Source of the DNA: Antedon bifida
Taxonomy: Eukaryota > Echinodermata > Crinoidea > Comatulida > Antedonidae
Length of the DNA stretch: 64,000 nt
Assembly: GCA_963402885.1 (NCBI GenBank)
Contig: OY727097.1
Span: 32,357,401-32,421,400 of the forward strand
Direction: 5' to 3'
The notes under the pieces are model-generated. The model saw only the letters and a program-made list of their open reading frames with translations, made no database searches and was not told where the DNA came from. Positions 47,741 to 59,916 of this stretch are shown piece after piece (within the stretch, counting starts at the first letter, position 1; each line of letters begins with the position of its first letter). The position numbers and the translations under genes were made by a program.

Positions 47741-50700
47741 ATGGCTCCAGTCGAAAGTTTTCCGCAATTAAATCGACGAAGAATAAGTGCGTCGGTTCAG
47801 TCAATTTTCAACGCTGTTGTAGGCGCTGCACTATTGGTATTGTGTACATATGTGTTTCTAAAGTTTAAGCAGCTGGACTCAAAGTTTGACGAGTTTCAGG
47901 TAGTCATGTTTTAAAATAGTTTTTTTAGTTATTTCTAATAGCTAAATAATATAAACTAGTGTTTTTTTTGGAAAAGCACACTGTAGTATAATTTTACAAA
48001 TATACTGCGTTTAATAGGCCTTTTGGATAAGTTCACTAATTAACTTGGCACTTGGCGGAATTAGTGTATTACTATTATTCCCAATACTATAAAGTGTTTT
48101 TTTTAAACATCATCCTTAGACGGAAATTCCCGTAGTGAACCTGCGACAAGTAGCCCTAGAGGAAAAACCCAAAGAAACCACGAGTAACTGTACTATTCAA
48201 TGTAAGTGTAATCTATAAAATAAGACGTAAATGCTGATGGTCCTGTACCATATTTAGATGTTATTATAGTTTTATAATGCCATATCAATTATGTAAACAT
48301 TATGATGATATTCGGTAGTATTTGGTAGAAAATGTAATTGAAAACCTTTATCATTGCAGGTGCTCGTGGCCCAGCTCCTGGACCGGAAGAACTAAAATCA
48401 GCTCCTGGTGTACCAGGTAAATTATAGTACATTGCCACCGTTTTGGTTCCAATACTGTTTTTATACAAACGCAAATGTTTATATCTTGTCATGTTCCCAT
48501 CCACTTTTTTGTCGATTTTTGTTGTTAGTCATTCGCGGTCAACACGCCACACTGTTAAATTTTGATGTTCTTAATCTTTACATTAGAAGATTGTTCAAAT
48601 CATGTAAATAAAATATTTTCCGGGCGGGAACCTAGCAGCTCCTCTAAGTTTGCAAAAGTATTCTCGAAATGTGGAAAAGAAGCCCACCCAAGAGTAAATG
48701 GGCTTCTTTTCGAGGTTTTACGGCAGTCTATTTAATGGAATGCCATGCAATTTTGTTTCTGATTTTAAAAAAGGTCCACTTGTTTAGGCCTGACATTTAC
48801 AACCCACAAAAAATATCTCTCTTTCAAAATAAAAGAAAAACAATATTCATTATTTTTCATTCAAAGAAAAAAATATCCGTCGAGATTCGAACCCAATCTA
48901 GAGCTGAGAGCACTCAAACCTGAGCATTACCCGTTACGCCACAATGTAGTACATGACTTAACAGCTGATAGTAGTCTATTTATACGTGTATTGTACGTAA
49001 TTCATCATTAGGTCATAAATATCATAATAACCTTGTTAAAACGAAAATGACCAGTTAGCTCAGTCGTCTGAGCGTCGTGTTAACACGTATGTCGTTGGTT
49101 CGATTCCCACGCTGGTCGGTGGAATAAAGTTAAAGCTATGCGAGCAACTGTGTTTGGGGTTCACAGAAGTATACGTCCCCCTTTCCACGACAACATCAAT
49201 GCATCTGGTGATGTGCTGGAAACGACCCCAAAAGGCTGTGGCAGGGCGTTAGTGCTATAATAGTGCTGAGGCAGGGAGAGCACATTTAACATATTTTTTT
49301 TTTATTTTATTTTTTTTTCAAACTGTATTCGATCTCGTAAATGTTATGTTTGGCGGCCTCAATGTTAAAAGAAATTGATATTTTATCGCAGGTGTATGCC
49401 CTGCGTTGTTATGCAATGGTTGTGCAGTGGGAAAGATGGTATTGTTAGTCATTCGCGGTCAACACGCCACACTGTTAAATTTTTATTTTGTCAATCAATG
49501 TTGCTACATTGGTAGCGAAATGTCCGATTCAATGCAAGATATTGTATTGTAATATGTTGAATGTTATGAATAAACGTTTTATGGTAGTTGGTGTGTATGG
49601 CCGCACCGTCCCAGAATAAACATGTTTTAAACATATACTGTAGTTTGTCTTCGATGGATTTTGTATGGGGTTAATGGAGAGTGAAATAAGATCAAATAGT
49701 AGACAACCCCACCTACAATTTTGAAGTCGCATCTGGATAGTTGACATTTTAACATTATCATAATTGTCATAGGTGATTATGTATAGTAATAAGTATAAGT
49801 ATAAGTTTCTGGGATTTTCATTATTAGCTCGATCATTCATTGTTTCTGCTTCACCGTTGCTTCCAATTGTGACAACAAACGATTCAGTTTTTTTTTACAA
49901 TACATGCGGCCACGTTTAAAAGAAGAGCGATATTTCGATTGAATGAGATGGAATTTTGTGTCTTAACAAACAATTAATGCATCAACTTTACAGGTGTTCC
50001 TGGTTACCCTGGTAACAATGGCGAGCCCGGAAGCAAAGGTGATCAAGGAAAAGAAGGTAAAACAACTTTTATACATCATCATCATATGAAGTTTATGTGT
50101 GTTTGTTCGTTCGTTCATTTTTTGCCACACCAACAGCGCGCGAGTCATCGCAACTAAAATGATGGTATTATATAGAAAATGTAAACGAAAACCTTTATCA
50201 TTACAGGTTCCCGTGGCCCTCCTGGACCGGAAGGACCAAAAGCAGTTCCTGGTGTACCAGGTAATTGGCACAATATTAATATGATGCGAATTAATTAATA
50301 TACCGTCACTGTACCAAGAGAGGACGTATCAGTGTGTTACGCGTTATCTATCCACTCATTTTAGTGGTCAAATGATAGGATGGCAGCTCATTCTTGTTTT
50401 GCTTCCGTTGTGACATCATCAACAAACGATTAGTTTTCGGGTTTTTTACACCATCATTTACATGCCGCGTAATCGAGTGATTTGTGTATTTTTAAACAAA
50501 AAATGCATCAACTTTACAGGTTTTCCTGGTTACCCTGGTAACAATGGTGAACCCGGATGCAAAGGTGATCAGGGAATAAGAGGTAAAACTACTGATCATA
50601 GTCATCATCTTTATTATTATTATTATTATAATTACAACATTTGGACAAATTAGTAAAATAACTTTATTTATCGTTATCATTAACATTACCATATCAGAGT

Positions 50701-53191
50701 TGATTGTCTTGTTGTAAACAAGAGTGTGATTAAATAAATAAATTAAATAATAATAAAAAATATCAATTATTATTGTGTACATACGCTACAAAAATCATTA
50801 TAAATTGGTATGACTTGTATCTTCTGTAACCATTTCCAACATTAATGACAATGCTGTCTGTTTATCCTTTTAGGTGCCAAGGGAGATATGGGTTTACAAG
50901 GTAAGACATTAATTGAGAATGATAATATTAGTTGACAGTATTATTATAATGTTTGTTTCATAATTGATACATTCAATTCATAGATACTTTATATCAACAT
51001 AATTTTGAAATCAAATTTTGCTAAATTATTTAATGCCTAGGTGAAATCGGATACACTGGCCAGTCTGGAGCACAAGGTGAGCTGTTTATATATTTTATTT
51101 AAAACAAACAAATTTGATCACATTAAGTTCAAACAAGTTAATTATTTAAAAGAACAGAGTACGATTGTATTATTATGTTTTAGGCCTACCGGGTGCTGTT
51201 GGATTACCAGGACCACTTGGACCAAAGGGTACATCATGTAGGTATCTTACTTGATTAAATGTAATAACAAATGCAATATTATATATACCAAATTATCGAG
51301 AAATGTTTTTTATCAATTTATTTTTAATAAACGAACCAAAGAAAAAAGAAATACAATTAAAAATGAAATATTTGTTGTATTTCGCTCTTAAATAGCATCC
51401 CTAAAACAAGTTGAAACACTTGAGTCATGTGATGCACTAAAGAAAGCCGGTGTTAAATTCAATGGTGTCTACATGATTGATCCCGACGGCCCTTCTTCTG
51501 GCTTGGATCCTTTTCAGGTAGTCTGTGATATGACGTCAGACCTATCTGTCGGTACGTATTTATGAAATTGATATTTTACTATGACATACATACCGATATA
51601 GAAGAATGACCTTGTAGAAACAACATACAGTAACTGCAACTTTCACTCTTAGTTTTTAGCACCTTCAATGTTAGTATCGTATTTATAAATCTGTATACTA
51701 TTATTGAATTGTATTTTACGTTCTTTTACATTACATTCAATAACCATTCATCTGACCATTTCTGAGCCAATTTAATTTTCAGTTTCCTCTCTATGATTTT
51801 TTATTATCTTGGCATCATCTGCAAACATATTACGTATTATCTTGTCTGGAAGTTTACTACATATTTTTTAGGGTACACAACGATTCATCATGACAAAGAA
51901 GAAGAAGGTAATGTAAAAAACTATGAAGAGAAGGGATCTTTTCAAGTTATAGTTACCTATGCTCAAAACAGGCAGCAGATAGAAGCTATCAAAAACGTTT
52001 CAACTTCATGCAGACAATTTATTAAGGTGATTACAAAAATACGCAAAACGCTAAAATTCCGAAATTCAAAACAACACAGATCAGCACAAGGCATTTACTA
52101 ATTAAGTTCATGCAATAACATAATACATAGCTACCTTTATACCCTTTATGTAGGTTTTTATGTTATACTGTAGCAATACTTTCCGAAGCACATTAAAGTA
52201 TAAGTTATAAACGTGTCAATTTGTTAATTAATTTAAATTTGTTAAAATTTTCTTTCTTATAAAATTTCCTAGCATATAACTTTTGCTAAAATTAACAATA
52301 TTTTATACTTTGTAATTCTCAACAGTACAACTGTATTGGATCTTTATTTACAAATGGTCATCAATATTGGAAGTCGGTAGATGGAGAAGCTATGGTTAAT
52401 TGGGGAGGAGTACCAACAGGAACCAAAGGCTGTGAATGCTGGATGACAAGTACGTTGGACACACAATATAATGTTATAGATAGATTGAGTATTATTTTTA
52501 AAGAAACATTTACTCAAAAAGAACTTTTTTGAAGAACTAAAAAACATTTGCGTGTGTGACATGCGTGTTATGATAAGATTTTAAATATACTATTAAATAG
52601 TATATTTAAAATATTTTTAAAATGTATCCGAATCGAAACCGTTAAAGATATATAATTGTCGCCCCTAAACATTGTTGTTGTTGTTGAATATACCATTTTA
52701 ATGTAACATAGTTAGTTTGACCATAAATTTAATAAAAACAGTTATTTACCTGAAAAAACCTGTAATTTAAAGCAAAAATTATTAAAAATGGCTGCCAGCC
52801 AATGGGTTTTTAGTTGAATGTAACCGTTTATTTTGTCATTTTGTAACACACATTTTTTTTCTTGGTTTTTTTTCTACAGAAGTGATTGACTTTGTTAAAA
52901 CTACAAAATGCCTAATTCAAAGTCTGATTATTAATCTTCATTTTTCATGTTTGGGGGATCTTTAAAGATACACAAAAAAGTGTGCAAATGTATTATTTAA
53001 TTATCATTTCAGGATCTTGTGATGATGTTACTAAACGTTGCAACTGTGACGTCAATGATGAACTACCCCGTATGGACCAGGGCTATCTTACCGATAAAGC
53101 CACATTGCCAGTGTCAGAACTTCGTTTTGGTGACACGGGACATCAAAACGAAAGAGGTATCTACACCTTGGGACCATTCCAATGTGCTTAA
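47741..53191 (+). CDS. Membrane-anchored collagen-like protein with CASPR-type fibrinogen-like C-terminal domain
   Basis: Thirteen exons give 402 residues: 47741-47899, 48120-48201, 48360-48416, 49994-50056, 50207-50260, 50520-50582, 50874-50900, 51041-51076, 51184-51237, 51396-51551, 51872-52026, 52326-52449, 53013-53191. A single hydrophobic helix at about residues 20-41 (NAVVGAALLVLCTYVFLKF) without a signal peptide indicates type II topology. Exons 3-9 encode interrupted Gly-X-Y repeats (GVPGYPGNNGEPGSKGDQG) and nearly all are 9n long, starting in phase 1, as in other collagen genes. Exons 10-13 form a cysteine-rich globular domain (ESCDALKKAG, VVCDM, WGGVPTGTKGCECW, CNCDVNDE, LPVSELRFGDTG, YTLGPFQC) resembling the fibrinogen-like module of contactin-associated proteins. 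An ATG 141 nt upstream is in frame, but the one at 47741 puts the helix near the N-terminus. An extracellular-matrix or recognition role is inference. Confidence 0.88.
48868..48946 (-). repeat. tRNA-like sequence, probable SINE head (minus strand)
   Basis: On the minus strand GTGGCGTAACGGGTAATGCT resembles a pol III A box and GGGTTCGAATCTC a B box, with a foldable T arm. The anticodon arm is not convincing, so a tRNA-derived SINE is more likely than a functional tRNA. Confidence 0.4.
49049..49310 (+). repeat. tRNA-derived SINE candidate (tRNA-like head 49049-49117)
   Basis: The head folds as a tRNA. The acceptor arms GACCAGT/GCTGGTC pair over seven positions, the D arm is GCTC/GAGC, and the T arm holds GGTTCGATTCC. 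The anticodon and T stems each have a mismatch. The best anticodon reading is GTT (Asn), but this is weak. A GC-richer body (to AGGCAGGGAGAGCAC) and a T-rich tail follow, as in SINEs. Confidence 0.5.
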
Positions 53192-53257
53192 CAAAGCAAG
53201 ACATTTTATAATTATTCGATGCTGATAATAACTACCGTACTATGCAAATTGTATCCT

Positions 53258-53263
53258 AATAAA
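53258..53263 (+). promoter_or_regulatory. Candidate poly(A) signal of the collagen-like gene
   Basis: AATAAA lies 67 nt after the stop codon. The tail-to-tail SLC5 gene ends about 380 bp further on. Confidence 0.55.
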
Positions 53264-53645
53264 TGTACATTGTTGTTTTATGGTAAAACAGTTACGATAA
53301 TAGGCTACGATATTGAGTACGCTAACCTGTGGCATGCTTACTTCAGTGTTACCATGATAATTTAAGTATGCAAATGTACAGGACATGGCCTATTCGCAAT
53401 GTATGTAATGTATAAGCACTGCAACATGCGTGCTTAAACGAACGCATTTTGTAATAGCATGCGCACAAAACTTTTTAGAAATAGAAATTGTTTACATTAA
53501 GTTTGCTCAAATCAATATATACACGGTCGCCTGAATAACCAAATGAACAAGCATCGTAATCAAATAAGTCTCATATTCAGAAAATATACGCGTCGGGCCG
53601 ATCAAGTCTATTAGCGGTTTATATTTAGCTCAAGCAGACCTATAC

Positions 53646-56600
53646 CTAACCATAATAGGCATAAAAAAATATCCCAACCCCGATTAATATTACAACGTTA
53701 ATGTTCATAATGCGGATCATTTTAGGGGTTTCATAAAGGGAAATCTGCTGATCATTCTTCTCATGGGTTTCTTCGTATGATTCCTCACTTTTTAGACTTT
53801 TAGATGACACTCCACATATAAACAAGAACAACCAAGACCAAATAGTACCTAAGTAAAGAAAAAAACCATCAATCGAATTTGTTGAAAACATAGCCGGCCT
53901 CCAAACTCATACCTAAATGTCAATATTCCAATATGCCTAATTCTTTTTTTTAATTTTTAAATTATTGCTAAGTGTCATACTAGAATCATCTGCAGTTGAA
54001 TTGTCCTCTTCCTCTGTGTTTTCCTTAACTTTCTTCTCTAACATGTCACTATCTTCCTTCTGTATATCTTCTTTCTTGTTTTCTTTTACCTGGTCATGTT
54101 TGAGCATTTTATTTACAGGATCTACAGTGTCTCTATGTCTCGTCCACCATGTCATCCCAATTAACTGTTAATAAATTATGTAATAGTTTATTATTACATT
54201 ATGTGTTATACAGTATTATTTATTTATAAGGATCGACGAGAATGCAGGGGCTGTTTTGATTTCAATTTTTAACTAATTTATTTTGTACAATTTGTCGGAT
54301 AGCAATGTGTAATACAATCCGTTTAACTTACTTGTTCTTGTGGCAAAGGTTCAGTCAACAGGCTAACAACTACAGTAAATAGTATAGTTGATCCAAATAA
54401 AAAACAAGCGAAATGAAGATAATGAAAGTTTTTAATAAGATTTGGTCGAGTATCTGTTTCTGCACAAGCTGGTGGAGGATAAGTAAAATCCAGTACCAAT
54501 CGAACAAACCCAATCAGTAAGCCAGACATAAGCCCCCAGAATGCACCCTGTTTATAAAAACAAAATTTATCAACAAATTATGATTGAATACTGTAAAAAC
54601 GACGTGGTTGTACTGCATAATTTGTTTGTGGTTCACCAGCACAAAATAGTGAATAGTTTGGAAATTTCTGATGTTATTTTGATAATATTATTTGTAGGCT
54701 ACTGTATCTGAAAACTAAATTAAAAAAAAAAATAAAAAAAATTATATATCATTCTATAATAAGTGCGTACATCGATTGGATATTTTATAGGTCTGGTTTA
54801 CGCGTTACTGTATCAAAATAGGAATAGTTTAATAATTATTTATCCATACCTTTTCGTTCGTTCTTGTCCAAAACACTGCTAGTAAAAAAGTTGCAAAAAA
54901 TGGTGGAGCGAAAAATGAAGCCATAGATTGGACGTAGACAAACAACTCACCAGATCCATAAGCTGTGATCAAAGGTAACCAAAGAACACTTACGACCACA
55001 AGGGCAACAGTGCTTACTCTAAATTAGTAGCAAAGATTTGAAAGAAATTAATTTCGTTTTTGTGTCATGTTTGTCAGTCTGTCGATTTCGTACATATTTT
55101 CATTTTCATTCTTCAACACAGTTGGTCATTGACATTGCCGTGGTATTTTGACATTTTTGATATATTTATTATAATAAAAGGAAACACACCTTCCTACAAC
55201 CATTAATTCAGCTTCCGATGCATTTTTTCTGATTCGAAGCCAGATATCGATTGTAAAAATCGTACTTGCACTATTAAATATAGAAGTCAGGGAACTCATA
55301 AGAGCTGCTAGCATGGCTGCCATCATTAGTCCCCTTAAACCTTATCCAGAAAAATGAATAATATAAATCAATACCTTAATAATGACAAAGTTTATATGAG
55401 TCTCTGTTGTATATACACACGTCGGGTTATAAAGTCTTACCTGTTGGCATTAACTCTAGTACAAGTTTAGGATACGCAATGTTGGTGCAGCCCGCAGGTA
55501 TACCGCAAACAGCTTCGCATATTTTAGGGTCGGCACATGCCACTTCGTCTACAAGAGATAATAGAGGTAGCTAATTTTAACAGACAAATAGTCAGAAGTA
55601 CCAAACTACATACAATTTAGTTAGACTAGACTATTCTTCGGTTAAATCCACTCAGGTTCATCGGCGAGTGGATTTGGTAGAATTCATAATGTGCTGTAAA
55701 AACAAATTGGCACGCGCAAGTAATCTTATTAATTAGTTTTTTAGTTTAGTCCAATTTTTATTAAAGCAAAAGTTGAATAAATCATTTTATTTTGTATTAG
55801 TATTGTCTGTATTATTTATTTTGTTGTAACACAGTACGAATTACTGACCTGGGTAAAGTGCTCTGCTGATCATACCGGGAAAAATCATTAAAAACATTGG
55901 AAGGATCTTGAAATAAGCAGCCATTATGGCACCAGCTTTTGCGTTTGTCAGATTCTTGGCAGATAATGTCCTCTGAACTATAACCTATGGCAAATAAGTA
56001 TAAAAACTTATTTAAGCTACACTAACATGACGCCGTATTCTTAAATAATGCAAGTCTTACAGAAGTTAACCGTCAACCATGAAAATGTATAGCTTTATTG
56101 TTTTATTTTCAGTAGGCAGTATGTTGAGATAAAGTATTTAAAATATATCAAAAACCCTTAGGGCCTGCGTTTGTATTCTAAACAAATTACCTGGTTTGTG
56201 CAAAAAAACCAACCGGATAATATATGAATACCAAATACCACACCAGGCCATGGTAAGGCAGGATCCTGAGCACTTCTGAATATATGAAACGATTCTTCTC
56301 CAGGTACACCACAAGTTGTATTACCCCACACTTGCGTTGTGTTCGGTACTGCTGCCATATATTTCAGATGAAGATTTTCCATCCCGTCAATTTCAATAAA
56401 AGCTATAGATAAATAAATAATTATTATGTCTATATTGTACTTTTACATTATCTAGCGAAACATGTGTGTGTACTATAATACTTATAGTGATTGTTATTTA
56501 TTTGTTTTATAGAAATACCAATTAGGCCCGTTATCAACAGCTATCACATCCTTATTATAGGCTAGTAAAAACATCATTTTATGTATTAATTTACCTATAA

Positions 56601-58641
56601 TCATTAGAATAAATGCACCAAAAAGCATGACAACAGTCTGAAGCGCATCAGTGTATATAACAGCTTTTAATCCTCCGACGACCGTGTATATAGCTGTTAA
56701 AAATAGCAGAAGACAAACAGACAAATACAGTGGCCATCCAAGCACTTGTTGTATTATTATTGCACCTGCATACATCTCACTCTAAAAGATCAATAAAAAT
56801 AGTAAGTACCAGTTTTCAATTGTTACATATTAGTTTTTGCATATTAAAAATGTTGATTTATTTAGACAATTTTAACCTAATAACAGATGTGAGCAATGCC
56901 TATCTTGTGTTTAGTGAGATATTTATTAAAGAATGTATGACGACACGGCACAGCTTGCTAAGGCCCATGTGAATGGTATTAGTAATTGAATATGCATTTA
57001 AAAGTTGAATTTATATTAAGATAAATATTTACCGATATAGATCCTATTACGATCAAAATGAGTGATACCACTGCAATGTACATGCGCACACGGTTTCCGC
57101 CGTATCGTTTCTTCAAATATTCAGGCATAGTGTAAGCCTTAGTGGAATAAAACCGTAGAACCAAACGTAGTTACAAACAATGAAACACACTATCATAATA
57201 CATTGATTAACATAGACACGTTTACTGGAATAATTAGGCGTATGTATGATAGGCCGAACTAATACTTATACTTATGCAATTGTATTGGTGTACTGTAGGT
57301 TGTTGAGGCTGGTTCGAATAAATAATTTATTAAGTTGGGACTAGAAACTTTAACGATGACTTCAAGAAGTAAATTAGATCTATAACGAATAACTACAATA
57401 ATTTTGGCACATAACAATAAACAATCCAAAATATTAAGAAACTTTTTAATCGCTAGTAATGAACTTAATTTTTATTTTAAATATTTATGAACCATAATTT
57501 TAAATTATATCATATTAATCATTGTTGTCATATTATATTTTGATATTGTTATAATACATTTTTATGTCTTTTTTATCTACAGCTTACTATGTCGGTCGGT
57601 CGGTTGGTCGGTCGGTAAATACTAACTTGAGCACGCGACTACAGCCATATGGCCTTGTTTTATTTACAATAAAAGTTATCTGTATTTGTATCAAACATTG
57701 TAATATACGTTGGACCAATATAAAACGTGCTTTGTATTTTTGGGGCCAAAAGTTGTTACTGAGCAACATCATCGACATTAAATATTTACCCCGGAAGACA
57801 AGTAAACTGGTGTGAACACAAATCCAAGTAGAGCTAAACACATAACACCCTGAAAAGGTAACCAAGCAATATTTAGTTAAGTCTACATAATGACAATTGG
57901 TGTCTAATAGAATATATGAATTGAGTGTTGGCGCTTAGAAGCAAAAAAAGAAAGCATGACTTACTGAAAATTCGTAAGAAACAACAGCATAACCATTCGC
58001 CGCCGCTGTGCTGGCTAAACCAATAAACGACCCACTACCGATGTTACTTACATAGATAGACATACCAACCTAATAGAGAACAACATATGAACATTTTTCT
58101 TCCTTCAATACTTTTACAGAGTACAGTAAAACTTTAATGCGTGGTTAGAAATATGACCACACTGTCATTGTCTTGAGAGTTTCACAGGCTACATAAATTT
58201 GAAATTTATAGCTGCTAAACCACTTACCAGCCACCAACTCATGTCTCTTCCTGCTAGAAAATATCCAGATGCGCTTCCCTTGTTTGATCCCCATGTTGAC
58301 TATGGAAAAAACACTATACTTTTGGTTATAATTCTTATCCTTTCCTGTGGGTTTAGGTTATTTTTTGTTAAAAACATATTTATCCACAATCAGGAAAAAA
58401 AATTGATTATATTGTGGTCCTATCTTAGATACGAAAAATTGAAAAAAACAAGTTTTTGTAAAAATAAATGTGTTTACTAATTCCCTCTTCCAAAATCCAG
58501 CTGGAATATACCCGCTTTTCATGCAAAACGAACACAAACTGTACGGTAGTACTGCAATTCACTTACCCAAATACCAATTCCAAACACAACGCAGAAATGA
58601 AGAACAATTATAACAATATCAATTGGATTAAGGTAACTCAT
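53646..58641 (-). CDS. SLC5-family sodium/solute cotransporter (SGLT-like)
   Basis: Fourteen exons on the minus strand, 660 residues (human SGLT1 664): 58567-58641, 58228-58299, 57965-58069, 57790-57849, 57033-57137, 56595-56781, 56191-56402, 55849-55984, 55441-55548, 55190-55340, 54850-55018, 54332-54547, 53981-54164, 53646-53848. Landmarks: [92 protein letters not shown] and GAFWGL, plus a last C-terminal helix. The predicted 14-helix membrane protein should use the sodium gradient for uptake. At SGLT1 sugar-site positions N58, E82, K298 and Q434 are retained. S63, F267 and F268 replace His83, Tyr290 and Trp291, so the substrate may differ. The exon 13 donor (CTA|GTATGA) is the least certain junction; failure to splice there would end the protein before the last helix. 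Confidence 0.93.
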
Positions 58642-59249
58642 TTTCAAAATTAAAGATAGAAAATAAATTAGTAGAAACAAGATCTGTTTTCTAGTATGCC
58701 TTTATTGGGCACAGTAGGTGTTCTCTGCAGATCCAACAAGTTGTTAACACACACTTTGCTATCAGAATAATCAAGATACCTTTGGGCTGAATCTCGACTT
58801 TTGCCCCCAATTACCACATTTAATATTAATAATGTAAACAAAACATATTCTATTAACAATATCCTACAAGTTACAGAGTTGCTTTTATTAACTTAATTCT
58901 AAGTCTGTTCCTCCAGATCATTTGTTTTATAACTTAGGCCTAACTCATTTTCAAAATTAAAGATAGAAAATAAATTAGTAGAAACAAGATCTGTTTTCTA
59001 GTATGCCTTTATTGGGCACAGTAGGTGTTCTCTGCAGATCCAACAAGTTGTTGACACAGACACTTTGCTATCAGAATAATCAAGATACCTTTGGGCTGAA
59101 TCTCGACTTTTGCCCCTAATTACCATTTAATATTAATAATGTAAACAAAACATATTCTATTAACAATATCCTACAAGTTACAGAGTTGCTTTTATTAACT
59201 TAATTCTAAGTCTGTTCCTCCAGATCATTTGTTTTATAACTTAGGCCTA
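58634..59249. repeat. ~307-bp tandem duplication at the 5' end of the SLC5 gene
   Basis: The block 58634-58940 is repeated at 58941-59249 with few differences (for example a CA insertion and small gaps). The left edge is inside the first coding exon: copy 1 contains the start codon, while copy 2 has ATGAGTTAGG and stops at once. The unit should carry the 5' UTR and perhaps promoter elements. Confidence 0.9.
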
Positions 59250-59646
59250 CGGATTAATTAATGATTCAATCAATATATCAGTATACATTCCTCATCTTCT
59301 TGTCAGGTTGTCATTATGTCAATTCACGGTTATAGGTAGCAATGGGCATATCGTGAGAGATAACTGGCGTTTGTCAGTCAAAATTGTGGTCTGATCTTGC
59401 TTACTCAGGTCATAAGGAGAAACACACCCAGAGTGTGACCAAGGGTCAAATTTATCAAGATAGTTCTTTAACGTTTTAAAATTACTTTGTTGATGAGGTA
59501 CAAGCTTATTGAATGATTTCGAAAACACAGTGCACTCATAATTGTCGTTTTTTTATTTTGACTGATGTGTAATGTCTTTGTAAATAACGTTTTAATAATA
59601 ATTTTTTATAGTCAATAATAGGTTAATAAATACATAATAAGAATGT

Positions 59647-59916
59647 TTAGAAACCGGCCACTGTTTTCTTTGGCAACATATCTTTTATCTTTTCTTCTGC
59701 TTTTCTTTGGAATGATTTGCTACCAAAAAGCAACATCAATCGATATTTTCTTATTTTGATAGGATAAGATAGACAGATTCTTTTCCACGCGCGAAAGCAT
59801 TCTGTGAGTCCGGCAAGCTATATGGGATCTTCAAAGTGATGGAGAATGAAGCGGTGTGTAAATGATTCCTCTGCTTCATCATCTTTTTTGGGGATTATCT
59901 TAGGATACTTTATGGA
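59647..59916 (-). pseudogene. Coding-like relic interrupted by one stop codon (unidentified)
   Basis: One minus-strand frame stays open for 90 codons except for a TAG at 59818-59820 and ends with TAA at 59647. Before the stop it reads EAEESFTHRFILHHFEDPI. After it come ECFRAWKRICLSYPIKIRKY and LLFGSKSFQRKAEEKIKDML. The amino-acid composition looks like real protein, but I do not recognise the family. It could be a decayed gene, or a genuine last exon starting after an AG at the TAG, although no pyrimidine tract precedes it. Confidence 0.3.

Larger units (their letters stand above)
48522..49483 (+). repeat. 42-bp direct repeats bounding a 0.9-kb intronic segment
   Basis: TTGTTAGTCATTCGCGGTCA with its following 22 bases occurs at 48522-48563 and again at 49442-49483, inside intron 3 of the collagen-like gene. 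Two tRNA-like sequences in opposite orientation lie between the repeats. A hairpin with AAGAAGCCCA/TGGGCTTCTT arms is at about 48675-48710. Confidence 0.8.

Noticed and set aside
49049..49117. Functional tRNA gene
   Set aside because: Mismatches in the anticodon and T stems, and a SINE-like body downstream, make a tRNA-derived repeat more likely.
53937..54155. Alternative C-terminus of the SLC5 protein ending in KIKKKN
   Set aside because: The frame does run to a stop beyond the donor, but splicing at CTA|GTATGA to 53848 restores the usual last helix and family length; intron retention is possible but not supported.
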